Below the pieces are notes generated by a model. The model was not told where the DNA came from, searched no databases, and saw only the letters and a program-made list of their open reading frames with translations. A stretch of 64,000 nucleotides of DNA, from NCBI RefSeq assembly GCF_013912065.1, contig NZ_JACESA010000005.1, positions 62,001 through 126,000 of the forward strand. Reading direction: 5' to 3'. The translations under genes were made by a program, and so were the position numbers. Below, one piece after another: positions 8,615 to 18,140 of the stretch (position 1 is the first letter of the stretch; every line of letters starts with the position of its first letter). Source of the stretch: Brevundimonas sp. (GTDB lineage: Bacteria; Pseudomonadota; Alphaproteobacteria; Caulobacterales; Caulobacteraceae).

Positions 8615-10477
8615 ATGCTTGCTGGGACGGCGCCATGGGCCGCGCCGCCGTCTCGCTTTGGGGCAACACCTTTGTCTGACACGACCAAACCGACCAAGAT
8701 CTCTCGCGAAGGGGTCATTCTGATCAAGAGCTTCGAGGGCTTCCGCCCCCGGGCCATTCAGCGCGCCGACGGGCGCTGGACGATCGGTTATGGGCACACC
8801 CAGTCGGCGCGCGAGGGCCTGACGGTTTCGGAGAGCGACGCCGAACTCCTGTTGCAATACGACCTGATCCCGGTGGCCCAGGCGGTCAAGACGATCCAGG
8901 CGCCGCTGAACCAGTATCAGTTCGACGCCCTGTCGAGCTTCGCCTTTTCAGTGGGCGTCGATCGTTTCAAGACCTCCGACGTCCTGGCGCGGCTGAACGC
9001 CGGAGCCCCGCAGGAGGCCGCCGACGCTCTTATGACGTGGGTGGAAGACCCGGACGTCGTCACCCCGCCCCGCCGCCGCGCCGCCGAGCGCGCCCTGTTC
9101 GTCGCCGATCCCGCGGGCCCCGTGTCGCTGGCCGATCTGCTCGCCGCGCCCCTGCCGCCGCCCAGGGCCACTCTGGTGGAAAGCACCCCATCGCTCGAGC
9201 CGTCGGCCCAGACCGAGCCCTTCGAACCCGTAGAGCCGGAACCGTTCCCGGCCCTCTCGTCACACCCTGTCCCGGCCGCCGATCCTGAACCGGAGGCGCA
9301 GGCTTTCGCCTCGGCTCAGATTCTGTCCTTCTCCGCCGCTCAGCCCATGACGCGCGAGGCCGCCGTCGCCGCCCTGCTTGGCGAAGTCGAGCCCGAGGTC
9401 CCGACGGGCGATGAACCGGAAGTCGCGGCTGACGTCGCCGTCGAGGCGACCGCCGCTCCGACGCAGGAGGTTGCGGCCGAGGCCGAACTGGCGGACCTTG
9501 AACTGGTCCCGGAACAGGTCTCCGAGGCACCCGTCGAGCCGGTTCTCGAACCGACCCCGGAAGGCCCGATAACCCTCCCGCCGCACGAGACGTCGGAAGC
9601 CGCCGCGATCGCGCCGTCGCCGCAGCCTCAACCTACTGGACTGAGCACCGCCGCAGCCTTCTATTCGCCCTATGCGGTCCGCACCCTGGGACCCTTGGTC
9701 GGATTTGGCGTCCGCCCGGCGCTCGTTCGCCCGACCCCTCCGGTCCCCGCCGAAGGTGAAGCCGAGTCCGCCGACGCTAAGATTGAATCCTCGGAAGCTC
9801 CAGCTGAAGCCCCGGCTGAGGACCACCCGGCCGCGCTTCAAGAAGCCGAGCCGCCGACCGCCGACGCGCCGGCCGCTTTCCAGGCCGAACCCTCCGAGGC
9901 CTCGTCCGAGGACGCCGATCTCGACCCCTCGCCCGTCGTCGAACCGGCTCCGACCGAGACGACCCAGACGGAGACTGCGTTCCAGCTGGAGCCGGAATCC
10001 GCAGACCAGGTTTCCAAACCGGCCATTGTGACGCCGGCCTTTGCACACGCCTCGCCTCTTCCGGCCTTTCAGCCGAGCGCCATGCCCTTGACCCTCACGG
10101 GCGCGCCGGATCTCCAGGCTTCGTCGCCGGACACGCGCCTGGTCTGGCCCGAGCATGCCGACTTCTCGAATCCGGACCAGACGCCCCTGTTCGAATCGGA
10201 AGCGACCTCGGCCGACGGCCAGGCGTTGGACGTCGCACCATCGGCGGAACCGGCCCCCTCGCGCCGGTTCGAGTGGAGCGAAACCCTGACCTTCCTGGTG
10301 ATGGGCGTCATCGGTCTTCTATCGTTCGGCGCCTCGATGGCGGCGTTCAGACAGGCGTCCCGGTCGAACGGCGAACCGGCCTTCATAGGTTGGGTGCTGG
10401 CCGTCATCGCCCTCGCCTGCGTCGGCGTGTCGGGCTATAATCTGTATCGTCGCTGGGGCTTGGCCGACCGCGCCTAA
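8615..10477 (+). CDS. Membrane-anchored phage-type (GH24) lysozyme with long Glu/Pro-rich linker
   Basis: A 620-residue protein. Residues about 28-165 form a GH24 lysozyme domain with the Glu-Asp-Thr catalytic triad visible: Glu41 in SFEGFR, Asp52 in ADGRW, Thr56 in TIGYGHT. About 190-540 is a disordered Ala/Glu/Pro-rich stretch, and the C terminus has two membrane helices (about 557-575 and 590-608) and a short basic tail. So the enzyme would be tethered to the membrane with a linker long enough to reach peptidoglycan. There is no signal peptide; topology is unclear. An in-frame TTG at 8672 just before [13 protein letters not shown] is an alternative start. No phage genes lie nearby, so this looks like a domesticated host enzyme. 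Confidence 0.85.
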   Translation: MLAGTAPWAAPPSRFGATPLSDTTKPTKISREGVILIKSFEGFRPRAIQRADGRWTIGYGHTQSAREGLTVSESDAELLLQYDLIPVAQAVKTIQAPLNQYQFDALSSFAFSVGVDRFKTSDVLARLNAGAPQEAADALMTWVEDPDVVTPPRRRAAERALFVADPAGPVSLADLLAAPLPPPRATLVESTPSLEPSAQTEPFEPVEPEPFPALSSHPVPAADPEPEAQAFASAQILSFSAAQPMTREAAVAALLGEVEPEVPTGDEPEVAADVAVEATAAPTQEVAAEAELADLELVPEQVSEAPVEPVLEPTPEGPITLPPHETSEAAAIAPSPQPQPTGLSTAAAFYSPYAVRTLGPLVGFGVRPALVRPTPPVPAEGEAESADAKIESSEAPAEAPAEDHPAALQEAEPPTADAPAAFQAEPSEASSEDADLDPSPVVEPAPTETTQTETAFQLEPESADQVSKPAIVTPAFAHASPLPAFQPSAMPLTLTGAPDLQASSPDTRLVWPEHADFSNPDQTPLFESEATSADGQALDVAPSAEPAPSRRFEWSETLTFLVMGVIGLLSFGASMAAFRQASRSNGEPAFIGWVLAVIALACVGVSGYNLYRRWGLADRA

Positions 10478-10520
10478 GACTGTTTTGCGAAAGGGGATGC
10501 ACGATGCTAACCCCTTGCGC

Positions 10521-11690
10521 ATGAGCATTCCCTTCGCGCCTCAATCCATGGAATTCGGCCTCGGCGAAAACGCCGACACGATCCGCGATACGACCGCCCG
10601 CTGGGCCGCCGATCGTCTCGCGCCCCTGGCCGCCGAGATCGATGAAACCAACGCGTTCCGGCGCGAGCTCTGGCCCGAGATGGGCGAACTGGGCCTGCAC
10701 GGAATCACGGTCGAGGAAGACTACGGCGGCCTCGGCCTCGGCTATCTCGAACATGTGGTGGCGATGGAAGAGGTGTCGCGCGCCTCGGCCTCGATCGGTC
10801 TCAGCTACGGCGCCCACTCCAACCTGTGCGTCAACCAGATCCGTCGCTGGGGCACGGCCGAACAGAAGCAGAAATATCTGCCCAAGCTCATCAGCGGCGA
10901 ACACGTCGGCGCCTTGGCCATGTCCGAAGCGGGTTCGGGTTCGGACGTCATGTCCATGCGCACCCGCGCGGACAGGAAGGGCGACCGCTATGTCCTGAAC
11001 GGAACCAAGTTCTGGATCACCAACGCCCCCCACGCCGACACCCTGGTGGTCTACGCCAAGACCGATCCTGACGCCGGCTCAAAGGGTTGCACGGCCTTTC
11101 TGATCGAGAAGGGCATGAAGGGCTTCAGCGTCTCCAAGAAGCTGGACAAGATGGGGATGCGCGGCTCGGACACCGCCGAACTGGTGTTCGAGGACTGCGA
11201 GGTTCCTGAAGAGAACATCATGGGTCCGCTGGGCGGTGGAGCGGGCGTGCTGATGAGCGGCCTCGACTACGAGCGCGCCGTGCTGTCGGCAGGCCCCCTG
11301 GGCATCATGCAGGCGGCGCTGGACGTGGTGCTGCCGTATGTTCGTGACCGCAAACAGTTCGGCAAGCCGATCGGCTCCTTCCAGCTGATGCAGGGCAAGG
11401 TGGCCGACATGTATGTCGCCCTGAACAGCGCCCGCGCCTATGTCTATGCCGTCGCCCGCGCCTGCGACGCTGGCCTGACCACCCGCTATGACGCCGCCGG
11501 CGCCATTCTCCTGGCGTCCGAGAACGCCGTGAAGGTCACCCTGGAGGCGGTCCAGGCCCTCGGCGGCGCCGGCTACACCAAGGAATGGCCGGTCGAACGC
11601 CTGGTCCGCGATGCCAAACTGTACGACATCGGCGCCGGCACCAACGAGATTCGCCGCTTCCTGATCGGTCGGGAACTGCTGGGCGGTTGA
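10521..11690 (+). CDS. ivd: Isovaleryl-CoA dehydrogenase
   Basis: FAD enzyme of leucine breakdown that oxidises isovaleryl-CoA to 3-methylcrotonyl-CoA, passing electrons to ETF. About 389 residues from [16 protein letters not shown]. Signatures: [35 protein letters not shown] and the C-terminal [34 protein letters not shown]. The Glu in [19 protein letters not shown] occupies the isovaleryl-specific catalytic position on helix G, which separates it from short-chain acyl-CoA dehydrogenases. An in-frame ATG at 10497 and a TTG at 10485 are alternative starts; AAAGGGG at 10490-10496 is too close to 10497 and too far from 10521 to decide. The rest of the leucine operon is not adjacent. Confidence 0.93.
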   Translation: MSIPFAPQSMEFGLGENADTIRDTTARWAADRLAPLAAEIDETNAFRRELWPEMGELGLHGITVEEDYGGLGLGYLEHVVAMEEVSRASASIGLSYGAHSNLCVNQIRRWGTAEQKQKYLPKLISGEHVGALAMSEAGSGSDVMSMRTRADRKGDRYVLNGTKFWITNAPHADTLVVYAKTDPDAGSKGCTAFLIEKGMKGFSVSKKLDKMGMRGSDTAELVFEDCEVPEENIMGPLGGGAGVLMSGLDYERAVLSAGPLGIMQAALDVVLPYVRDRKQFGKPIGSFQLMQGKVADMYVALNSARAYVYAVARACDAGLTTRYDAAGAILLASENAVKVTLEAVQALGGAGYTKEWPVERLVRDAKLYDIGAGTNEIRRFLIGRELLGG

Positions 11691-11719
11691 GGTTTTCTTC
11701 CGATCGGAAGGAGGCCCCC

Positions 11720-11908
11720 ATGCCCGCAAAATCAGCAGCCCAGCAAAAGGCCGCCGGCGCCGCTCTGTCGGCCAAACGCGGCGACACGCCCAAGTCCGAA
11801 TTGAAGGGCGCATCCAAGTCGATGGTCGAGTCCATGAGCGAGAAACAGCTCGAGGAATTCGCCCATACGAAACGGAAGGACAAACCCGAACACGCGGCCA
11901 AGAAATAA
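11720..11908 (+). CDS. DUF3008 family small basic protein
   Basis: A 62-residue protein, MPAKSAAQQKAAGAALSAKR followed by SKSMVESMSEKQLEEFA and a lysine-rich tail. It matches DUF3008, a short family widespread in Alphaproteobacteria and often expressed under stress; its role is unknown. The start is well supported by GGAAGGAGG at 11706-11714 six bases upstream of the ATG, and this rules out the longer reading that begins inside ivd. Confidence 0.9.
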   Translation: MPAKSAAQQKAAGAALSAKRGDTPKSELKGASKSMVESMSEKQLEEFAHTKRKDKPEHAAKK

Positions 11909-12009
11909 GGGCCCAAGACGCGATTATTCGGATTTGTTGCCGTTCTGTAAGTGGCGGGGAAACGCCTGTTCGCCTACATGGCTCGTACCCCCAGCCGAGC
12001 GCCGTCCTG

Positions 12010-12645
12010 ATGCCTTACTCCGTCAATCAGAACGATCTTCGGCGCTTCTCGGACGTGATCGAAGATCTGGGTCAGTCGGACGACCCGAAGTTGAAGCTGG
12101 AAGAGCTGGTCGCCGCTTTCGGCGAGCGCGGGTTCGGGGCGATGATCCTGATCCTGTCCATGCTGGCCCTGCTGCCCTGGCCGCCGGGCGGCAAGGCCGT
12201 CTTCGCTATGCCCATCATTCTGATGTCGCTGGAGCTGGCCTTCCAGCGCGACTCGATCTGGCTGCCCCGCTGGGCTCTTCGCGCCTCAATCAGTCGCCCC
12301 GCCTACCGCTCCGGGGTATCGCGGATCATGAAGACCGTCCGCTACGTCGAAAATCTGACGCGGCCTCGACTCCCCTTGTTGACCGGCGAGGTCGCCGACA
12401 CGGTCACCGGCCTCATCTGCGTGATCCTGGCGCTGATCATGGCCCTGCCCATCCCGTTCGGCGACGCCCTTCCCGGCATCGCAATGATCTTCTTCGCCCT
12501 CGGCATGATGCAGAGGGACGGAATCGCCATTCTGCTGGGCGCGCTCGCGACCGGCGGATGCGCCCTCTACCTGTTCCTCATCTGGCACACGGTGTTCGAG
12601 GTCACTCACCACGCCGCCGGATGGTTGGCCCAGATATTCCACTAG
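12010..12645 (+). CDS. exoD: ExoD family membrane protein
   Basis: A 211-residue integral membrane protein of the ExoD family, named from rhizobial exopolysaccharide mutants but without a defined biochemical role. Typical elements: the soluble N terminus FSDVIEDLGQSDDPKLKLEELVAAFGERGFGAMILILSMLALLPWPPGGK, then PIILMSLELAFQRDSIWLP, and two hydrophobic blocks (about 140-170 and 180-200). The ATG at 12010 is reasonable though the Shine-Dalgarno is weak. It converges on flaF across a strong bidirectional hairpin. Confidence 0.88.
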   Translation: MPYSVNQNDLRRFSDVIEDLGQSDDPKLKLEELVAAFGERGFGAMILILSMLALLPWPPGGKAVFAMPIILMSLELAFQRDSIWLPRWALRASISRPAYRSGVSRIMKTVRYVENLTRPRLPLLTGEVADTVTGLICVILALIMALPIPFGDALPGIAMIFFALGMMQRDGIAILLGALATGGCALYLFLIWHTVFEVTHHAAGWLAQIFH

Positions 12646-12655
12646 CCGAGCCATA

Positions 12656-12690
12656 CAAAAGGGCCGCCGCGTCGCCGCGACGGCCCTTCA
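12656..12690 (-). terminator. Bidirectional hairpin terminator between exoD and the flaF side
   Basis: AAGGGCCGCCGCG / CGCGACGGCCCTT imperfect hairpin. On the minus strand it is followed by CCCTTTTGT, so it works better as a terminator for transcripts coming from flaF or the 21-codon ORF; on the plus strand the tail CCCTTCATTG is weak for exoD. Confidence 0.8.
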
Positions 12691-12736
12691 TTGTCTGACC
12701 GCGAGCGGCCGGACCACAACACTCAGCCTGAAAGGA

Positions 12737-12802
12737 TCAGGCCCGGACCTCTCCGAGGACCAGGGTCGCGGCCACCGCACGCGATTGATGACAATGAGAC
12801 AC
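12737..12802 (-). CDS. 21-residue leader-like ORF with near-perfect Shine-Dalgarno
   Basis: GTG-initiated ORF of 21 codons plus TGA. Seven bases before the GTG lies the core of AAAGGAGGTGATCC, a 14-base exact complement of the expected 3' end of 16S rRNA (GGATCACCTCCTTT); none of the other genes I inspected has anything as strong. The peptide begins (f)MSHCHQSRAV and continues Ala/Val/Leu-rich, ending GEVRA. The stop codon lies inside a second hairpin (GCCTGA/TCAGGC) and a terminator follows about 50 bases later. No gene follows on this strand before the terminator; exoD is antisense. It has the shape of an attenuator leader without an obvious target, or a very small protein gene. Function unknown. 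Confidence 0.55.
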   Translation of the reverse strand: MSHCHQSRAVAATLVLGEVRA

Positions 12803-12807
12803 TGGAT

Positions 12808-12840
12808 CACCTCCTTTCGACTGTTAAACAGGGAGGTGAA
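12808..12840 (-). promoter_or_regulatory. Hairpin that sequesters the leader ORF's ribosome site
   Basis: Read on the minus strand, TCACCTCC (5' arm) pairs over eight bases with GGAGGTGA (3' arm), which is the Shine-Dalgarno of the 21-codon ORF. The loop contains a smaller inverted repeat CTGT-TTA-ACAG. Upstream, two more hairpins (GCTTCACG..CGCGAAGC and AAGACG..CGTCTT) separate it from flaF. The arrangement suggests regulated access of ribosomes, or a structured small RNA. Confidence 0.5.
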
Positions 12841-12901
12841 AGGTAAGACGCCTCAACGTCTTGCAGCAATAGGCTTCGCGATTTCGTGAAGCGGACCCGC
12901 C

Positions 12902-13267
12902 TCAGGCCGCCTGCTGGGCCCCAGCGGACAGGCCCTGCATCATCATTCGGTTGATGTCGATCAGGTCCTGGAACGTCTCTTCCCCACGCATGACCGCCGA
13001 GGAGTGACGATTGACGAACAGACTCAGCGAAATGATCTGCGCCCGCATGGGCGCAGGCAGAACATTCGTCGGCTCGCTGCAATCCGTGGCCAAGGTCGAC
13101 CACAGGCGACGATTCCAGTCGAGCGCATCTATGCGCGTCGCGAGATCGCCCTCATCGACCGTCGAGGCATGAACCAATGCGCGCGTCACCTGGCCGAACA
13201 GTCGGTACTCCAGGTCGCGCGGCGTCTCAGCCCGCGACGTCGCCGCCTTGTACGCCTGAAGCGACAT
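12902..13267 (-). CDS. flaF: Flagellar biosynthesis regulator FlaF
   Basis: A 121-residue FlaF protein, the activator or chaperone-like partner needed for flagellin translation and secretion in Caulobacter-type bacteria. Diagnostic: [26 protein letters not shown] near the N terminus and WSTLATDC.. [21 protein letters not shown] near the C terminus. It overlaps the 3' end of flbT by 41 bases on the same strand, so the pair is translationally coupled; the flagellin genes themselves are not in the window. Confidence 0.93.
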   Translation of the reverse strand: MSLQAYKAATSRAETPRDLEYRLFGQVTRALVHASTVDEGDLATRIDALDWNRRLWSTLATDCSEPTNVLPAPMRAQIISLSLFVNRHSSAVMRGEETFQDLIDINRMMMQGLSAGAQQAA

Positions 13268-13649
13268 TCAGCACCTTCTCTTCGTATTCGACAATCTTCC
13301 GGGCGGCCATCAGGGCCTTGTAGTATTCGCGCGCCAGCACGTGCCGCGACGCCGACACGCATTCGGCGAGAATAAGGGGGTTCTTGGTCGCGCTCATGAA
13401 CTCGGAAATACGCAGCGCCAACTCGTCGTAGAATTTGGCGGCGGAAGCCTCGTCCAGGTACATCATCATGATCGGGAAATAGATGCGTCGGGCAGGCGTC
13501 GTGACCTCCTCCGCCTGCATGATGTCCTTCTCGCGCAGCACGCTGGCGCGGTTCTGAAGGATCAGCACGCCACGACGGTCGCCGTTCTGGACCACTGCGC
13601 CGTTCAGAACGAACTTCTCGCCAGGCTTCAAAGACAGCTTCAGAGCCAT
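13227..13649 (-). CDS. flbT: Flagellin mRNA repressor FlbT
   Basis: A 140-residue FlbT. In Caulobacter crescentus FlbT destabilises flagellin mRNA by binding its 5' leader until the hook is complete. Signatures: [43 protein letters not shown] and [15 protein letters not shown], with a C-terminal helix [24 protein letters not shown]. Start is unambiguous. It heads the flbT-flaF operon; the order and long overlap suggest fixed stoichiometry. Confidence 0.94.
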   Translation of the reverse strand: MALKLSLKPGEKFVLNGAVVQNGDRRGVLILQNRASVLREKDIMQAEEVTTPARRIYFPIMMMYLDEASAAKFYDELALRISEFMSATKNPLILAECVSASRHVLAREYYKALMAARKIVEYEEKVLNVASGVQGGDVAG

Positions 13650-13798
13650 GGACGACCGAACTCCCGACAGGCGCGATCGACCTTATGGACCGCCTCGATG
13701 AATGGACCTTAAGGCGAGATGGTTAACCATCCCTTGTCTCTGTGATCGGTGGAACAGCCTCGGGGACGGAGCGTTTCATCCGGGTACAGGAGGCGACA

Positions 13799-14233
13799 AT
13801 GCCGGATGATGATTATCAGGACGACCAGGCGCAGTCCGAGGTCTTCGACGAGACCCATATCGACGACGAAGGCGACGGCGACATCCTGCTGGACGAGGCC
13901 GACCAGGTGATCGATGTCACCCAGACAGACGACGACGCCGAGGACTTCGACGAAGACGACCTCGATATCGACGATCAGTTGGCGTTGGACGGCGTGGAGC
14001 GCGACGCGGACGCCCTGTTAGGGATGGATGGACAGACGATCAGCCAGACCGACGCCGACAGCAATGGACTGCGGGCGAACGACGAGATCGAGTTGGTCTA
14101 TTCCGGCCTGATGGAAAACGAGCGCGGGGCCCAGGCCAGCGCCGCCCACTGGGAAGCCAGGCGTCTCGATGACGACGACATCGAACAACTCGGCTACGCC
14201 CCCGACCCCGAATCCGATCAGCCCCCGCGCTAA
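13799..14233 (+). CDS. Highly acidic hypothetical protein
   Basis: A 144-residue protein dominated by Asp/Glu (MPDDDYQDDQAQSEVFDETHIDDEG, then DDDAEDFDEDDLDIDD). A more ordered C-terminal part reads LRANDEIELVYSGLMENERGAQASAAHWEARRLDDDDIEQLGY. CAGGAGGCGACA immediately before the ATG at 13799 fixes the start and excludes a longer reading from 13742. No signal peptide or membrane helix. It is followed after 11 bases by another small acidic protein, with which it probably forms an operon. No function recognised. Confidence 0.75.
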   Translation: MPDDDYQDDQAQSEVFDETHIDDEGDGDILLDEADQVIDVTQTDDDAEDFDEDDLDIDDQLALDGVERDADALLGMDGQTISQTDADSNGLRANDEIELVYSGLMENERGAQASAAHWEARRLDDDDIEQLGYAPDPESDQPPR

Positions 14234-14244
14234 GGAGACAAGAC

Positions 14245-14442
14245 ATGGAAGACCACAAGAATAAGCCCGACGAATCCGCGAACACGCCCTATGCCAAGAC
14301 CAGGGTTCCAGAAGAAGGAAAGCCTGATCAACTCGCAGACAGGCTGCGGCCCGGGGAGAGCCGCGAGGAGGCGCTCGTGGACGAAGGCGTCGAAGAAACC
14401 TTCCCCGCCAGCGACCCTGTTTCGGCCAAGCATATCACCTGA
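14245..14442 (+). CDS. Small hydrophilic conserved protein
   Basis: A 65-residue hydrophilic protein, MEDHKNKPDESANTPYAKTR, ending VEETFPASDPVSAKHIT. The motif EALVDEGVEETFPASDPVS is one I associate with short proteobacterial proteins of unknown function that share a PASDPP-like tail. TAAGGAGACAAGAC precedes the ATG, so translation is well supported. It ends about 30 bases before a strong terminator, closing a two-gene operon with the acidic protein upstream. Confidence 0.8.
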   Translation: MEDHKNKPDESANTPYAKTRVPEEGKPDQLADRLRPGESREEALVDEGVEETFPASDPVSAKHIT

Positions 14443-14470
14443 TCGCTGTTCATATTTGATCCAATCGGCT

Positions 14471-14505
14471 AACCCGCTTCGTGACATTCACGGAGCGGGT
14501 TTTTC
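14471..14505 (+). terminator. Intrinsic terminator that runs into the moxR start codon
   Basis: AACCCGCTTCGTGA / TCACGGAGCGGGTT hairpin followed by TTTTT. The T-run ends one base before the ATG of the next gene (14506), and the only Shine-Dalgarno-like sequence of that gene (GGAGCGGG) is inside the 3' arm of the stem. Confidence 0.85.
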
Positions 14506-15366
<861 letters not shown>

Positions 15367-15413
15367 TCGGCATTACCGCGATTTCACTGGATCATCCTCT
15401 CGCGTCGCCCAGA

Positions 15414-16223
15414 ATGAGCGCCATGCCCGTAACCGCCCCGCATCGTTTCGTGATCGCAGGCCTCATGGCCGCCGGCCTCGGGGTCGGCCTGGGCGGCTGC
15501 GACGGCGAGAACGCGGTCCGGATCACCACCACGACCAGCTCCGACGGCGAGACCAAGGGCGTTCTCAGGGTCGTGGACGCCCTGAAATGCCCGGACACCA
15601 TGGGCGTCCTGACCCGCAAGGGGTCGGCCAATCCCGGTGGAGGCTCCTGCACCTACGGCGGACCCCGCGGCGCTGAGGTGGTCCTGTATCTGATCCCGCT
15701 GGACGAGCGCTCGGCGGAGGAAGTCTTGCGGGACTACGAGCGACGGTTGTCGGACGAAATCCCCCGGGCCGCGGTGCGGATCGATGCCCGCCAGGCGGGG
15801 GGCCAGGAGGAAGCCTCGGTTCAGGCGCCCGGCGTCGATATTCAGACCAAGGGCGAAGACGCCACCGTCAGCCTGCCCGGTATTCACATTCAGACCCAGG
15901 GCGAAAACGCCACGGTCCGTATCGCCGGCATCAACATCCAGTCCAAGGACGGCCAGGGCGTGCGCACTGAAAAGAGCACTGTCAGCGTCCAATCCGATGG
16001 TGAAACGACCCAGGTCCGCACCCAGGCGCCCGGCGAAGCCACGCGCATGACCTTCGTGCTCATCGACGACAGCGTCGAGCCCGGCGCCTGGAGCCAGGTG
16101 GGTTTCGAGGCGCGAGGTCCGGTCGGCGGCCCGCTGGTAGTCGCCACGGTGCGGTCCAAGGCGGCCAAGGATCGGGTCTTTGACGCCGCCAAGGATCTGG
16201 TCGCCCTGAACGTCGGCGACTGA
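15414..16223 (+). CDS. Hypothetical lipoprotein with short beta-type repeats
   Basis: A 269-residue protein. The N terminus VIAGLMAAGLGVGLGGC-DGEN is a lipoprotein signal with lipobox LGGC. After a mixed domain with two Cys (ALKCPDTM, GGSCTYGG) the middle has three imperfect repeats of about 17 residues (VDIQTKGEDATVSLPG, IHIQTQGENATVRIAG, INIQSKDGQG), which suggests a short beta-helix or stacked strands. A final domain follows (TRMTFVLIDDSVEPGAWSQVGFEARG). It is likely anchored in the inner or outer membrane facing the periplasm. I recognise no named family. Confidence 0.75.
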   Translation: MSAMPVTAPHRFVIAGLMAAGLGVGLGGCDGENAVRITTTTSSDGETKGVLRVVDALKCPDTMGVLTRKGSANPGGGSCTYGGPRGAEVVLYLIPLDERSAEEVLRDYERRLSDEIPRAAVRIDARQAGGQEEASVQAPGVDIQTKGEDATVSLPGIHIQTQGENATVRIAGINIQSKDGQGVRTEKSTVSVQSDGETTQVRTQAPGEATRMTFVLIDDSVEPGAWSQVGFEARGPVGGPLVVATVRSKAAKDRVFDAAKDLVALNVGD

Positions 16224-16294
16224 CGGATTTTTTCGGCTCGATCTCTCGCTCACAGCGACAGGATTCGGCGCGACGCCTTGATCCTCGGCTCGCT

Positions 16295-16978
16295 TTGCGT
16301 CACCTGACCAGCCCACAAGCGATCAGGATCGACGATTTGGCCGAGCGCCCCAAGAAGAAGACCGAAGTCCGCGCCTGGCAGCGCATGCTGTCCGGCCGCC
16401 GCCTTGACCTGCTCGACCCCTCACCCTTCGACATCGAGATCGAGGACATCGCCCACGGCCTGGCCCGCGTCGCGCGCTGGAACGGCCAGACGATCGGCGA
16501 ACACGCCTTCTCGGTCGCCCAGCACAGCGTCGTGGTCGAGGAGATCGCCGCCCATATCAAGCCGGGCCTGGATCCGAAATGGCGGCTGGCCGCCCTGCTG
16601 CACGACGCCTCCGAATACGTCATCGGCGACATGATCTCGCCGTTCAAGGCGGCGCTCGGCTCGAGTTACAAGGATTTCGAGGCGCGGCTGGAGGCAGCCA
16701 TACACGTCCGCTACGGCCTGCCGCCCAAGACGCCCCAGACGATCAAGACCCTGATCAAGAAGGCCGACAAGGCCTGCGCCTATTTCGAGGCGACCCAGTT
16801 GGCGGGGTTCAACGAGAAGGAATCCCTCAGCCTGTTCGGTTCTCCGCCCATCGACTACAGCCTGACGATCGAGCCCCAGCCGGCGTCGGTCGCCCAGGCG
16901 CGGTATCTGGAGCGCTATCAGGTCCTGGCCAAGGCGGTCGGCCTCCTTCCCGCCGACGACGCCTGGCACACGGAATAG
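16295..16978 (+). CDS. YfbR-like HD-domain hydrolase
   Basis: A 227-residue HD-superfamily protein related to YfbR-type 5'-deoxynucleotidases. Metal-binding signatures: IGEHAFSVAQHSVVVEEIA (first His), LAALLHDASEYVIGDMISPFK (HD pair) and KKADKACAYFEATQL (last Asp). The predicted activity is phosphate removal from nucleoside monophosphates. The start is a TTG at 16295, the only start-like codon before the conserved region; this is tentative. The next gene, a NUDIX-type NAD regulator, begins two bases after its stop, so both are likely coupled in nucleotide or NAD metabolism. Confidence 0.85.
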   Translation: MRHLTSPQAIRIDDLAERPKKKTEVRAWQRMLSGRRLDLLDPSPFDIEIEDIAHGLARVARWNGQTIGEHAFSVAQHSVVVEEIAAHIKPGLDPKWRLAALLHDASEYVIGDMISPFKAALGSSYKDFEARLEAAIHVRYGLPPKTPQTIKTLIKKADKACAYFEATQLAGFNEKESLSLFGSPPIDYSLTIEPQPASVAQARYLERYQVLAKAVGLLPADDAWHTE

Positions 16979-16980
16979 TC

Positions 16981-17922
16981 ATGGCGGGCGCGGCGGATCA
17001 GGGCGTTCGGATCGGCCTGTCGGTCGTCGTCATGACGCTGAAGGACCGCAAGGCCGTCGTCCTGACCACCCAGGCCGAGGACGGGGCGCGGGTTCTGCCC
17101 TTCGGCCCCTTCGATCCGGCCCGCGACCGCACCTTTGAACGCGCCCTGCGCGACTTCGTGACCCAACAGACCGGCTTCCGGCTGGGGTTCGTCGAACAGC
17201 TCTACACCTTCGGCGACGCCGGCCGCGGCGGCGCCTCCACGCCTGGACGACAACGCGACGTCTCGGTCGGCTATCTGGCCCTGACCTCCGACGCGGCCGA
17301 GGGCCAGACCCACGACGCCCGCTGGGACGCCGTCCTCGACGTCTTCCCCTGGGAAGACCGCCGCACCCCGGGCGCCGACCTGCAACAGGCCCTGGTCGAC
17401 GGCCTGACCCATTGGGCGGGCGGCGACGACCGCCGCTGGGCCCGCGCCCGCGCCCTGTTCGCCCTGAGCCCCGAGCACCGCTGGAACGAGGAACGGGTGC
17501 TGGAACGCTATGAGCTGTTGTACGAGGCGCGGCTGGTCGAGGAGGCCTGGCGCGACGCCGGGCAGACCCCGCCCGACGCCGCCCCGCCCCTCCCCGGCAT
17601 GACCATGGGATCGGACCACCGCCGCATCCTGGCGACCGGCCTGGGGCGGCTGCGCAGCAAGCTGAAATACCGACCGGTGCTGTTCGACCTGACGCCGAAC
17701 GTCTTCACCCTGTCCGAACTCCAGGCCGCCGCCGAAGCCGTCTCGGGACTGACGCTTCACAAGCAGAATTTTCGTCGCGGAGTCGAACGGACCGGCCTGG
17801 TCGAACCCACCGGACGACTGTCCTCGGCCACCGGCGGACGCCCGGCGGAACTGTTTCGATTCAAGGGCGTCGATCCCCAGACAGGCGCCGCTCCGGGCCT
17901 GTCCCTGCCGGCGCAAAGATAG
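16981..17922 (+). CDS. NUDIX-domain / winged-helix regulator, NadQ-like
   Basis: A 313-residue protein. The first half (GLSVVVMTLKDRKAVVLTT, RALRDFVTQQTGFRLGFVEQLYTFGDAGR) follows a NUDIX-like fold with a degenerate NUDIX box. The second half (RLRSKLKYRPVLFDLTPNVFTLSELQAAAEAVSGLTLHKQNFRRGVERTGLVEP) matches the winged-helix DNA-binding region of NrtR/NadQ-type NAD regulators. NadQ is the predicted repressor of NAD synthesis genes in Alphaproteobacteria. ATG 16981 follows the HD gene stop. A longer reading from 16579 lies wholly inside the HD gene and is a shadow. Confidence 0.8.
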   Translation: MAGAADQGVRIGLSVVVMTLKDRKAVVLTTQAEDGARVLPFGPFDPARDRTFERALRDFVTQQTGFRLGFVEQLYTFGDAGRGGASTPGRQRDVSVGYLALTSDAAEGQTHDARWDAVLDVFPWEDRRTPGADLQQALVDGLTHWAGGDDRRWARARALFALSPEHRWNEERVLERYELLYEARLVEEAWRDAGQTPPDAAPPLPGMTMGSDHRRILATGLGRLRSKLKYRPVLFDLTPNVFTLSELQAAAEAVSGLTLHKQNFRRGVERTGLVEPTGRLSSATGGRPAELFRFKGVDPQTGAAPGLSLPAQR

Positions 17923-18008
17923 GGTCCGATTTCTTTCAAAGACCGCTTGCGGTGCAGGCCGCCTGCCATTAGAGAAGCCGCTCGCTCGACCAAGCGACTA
18001 TGCACCGC

Positions 18009-18099
<91 letters not shown>

Positions 18100-18140
18100 T
18101 TCCTATTGATTTAACTCAAGAAAAAGCCCGCGCCGGGGCC

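Noticed and set aside
7148-8857. Open frame of 569 codons opposite mgtE
   Set aside because: Same antisense pattern rich in Gln/Gly/Asp/His; mgtE is complete and conserved.
12803-12816. GGATCACCTCCTTT as a fragment of 16S rRNA
   Set aside because: No rRNA helices flank it. On the other strand it is the complement, a ribosome-binding site placed correctly before a start codon, which explains the match.
16579-16980. Extension of the NadQ-like gene upstream to 16579
   Set aside because: It would lie wholly inside the HD-domain gene in another frame and has an Arg/Gly-rich shadow composition; ATG 16981 gives the proper N terminus.
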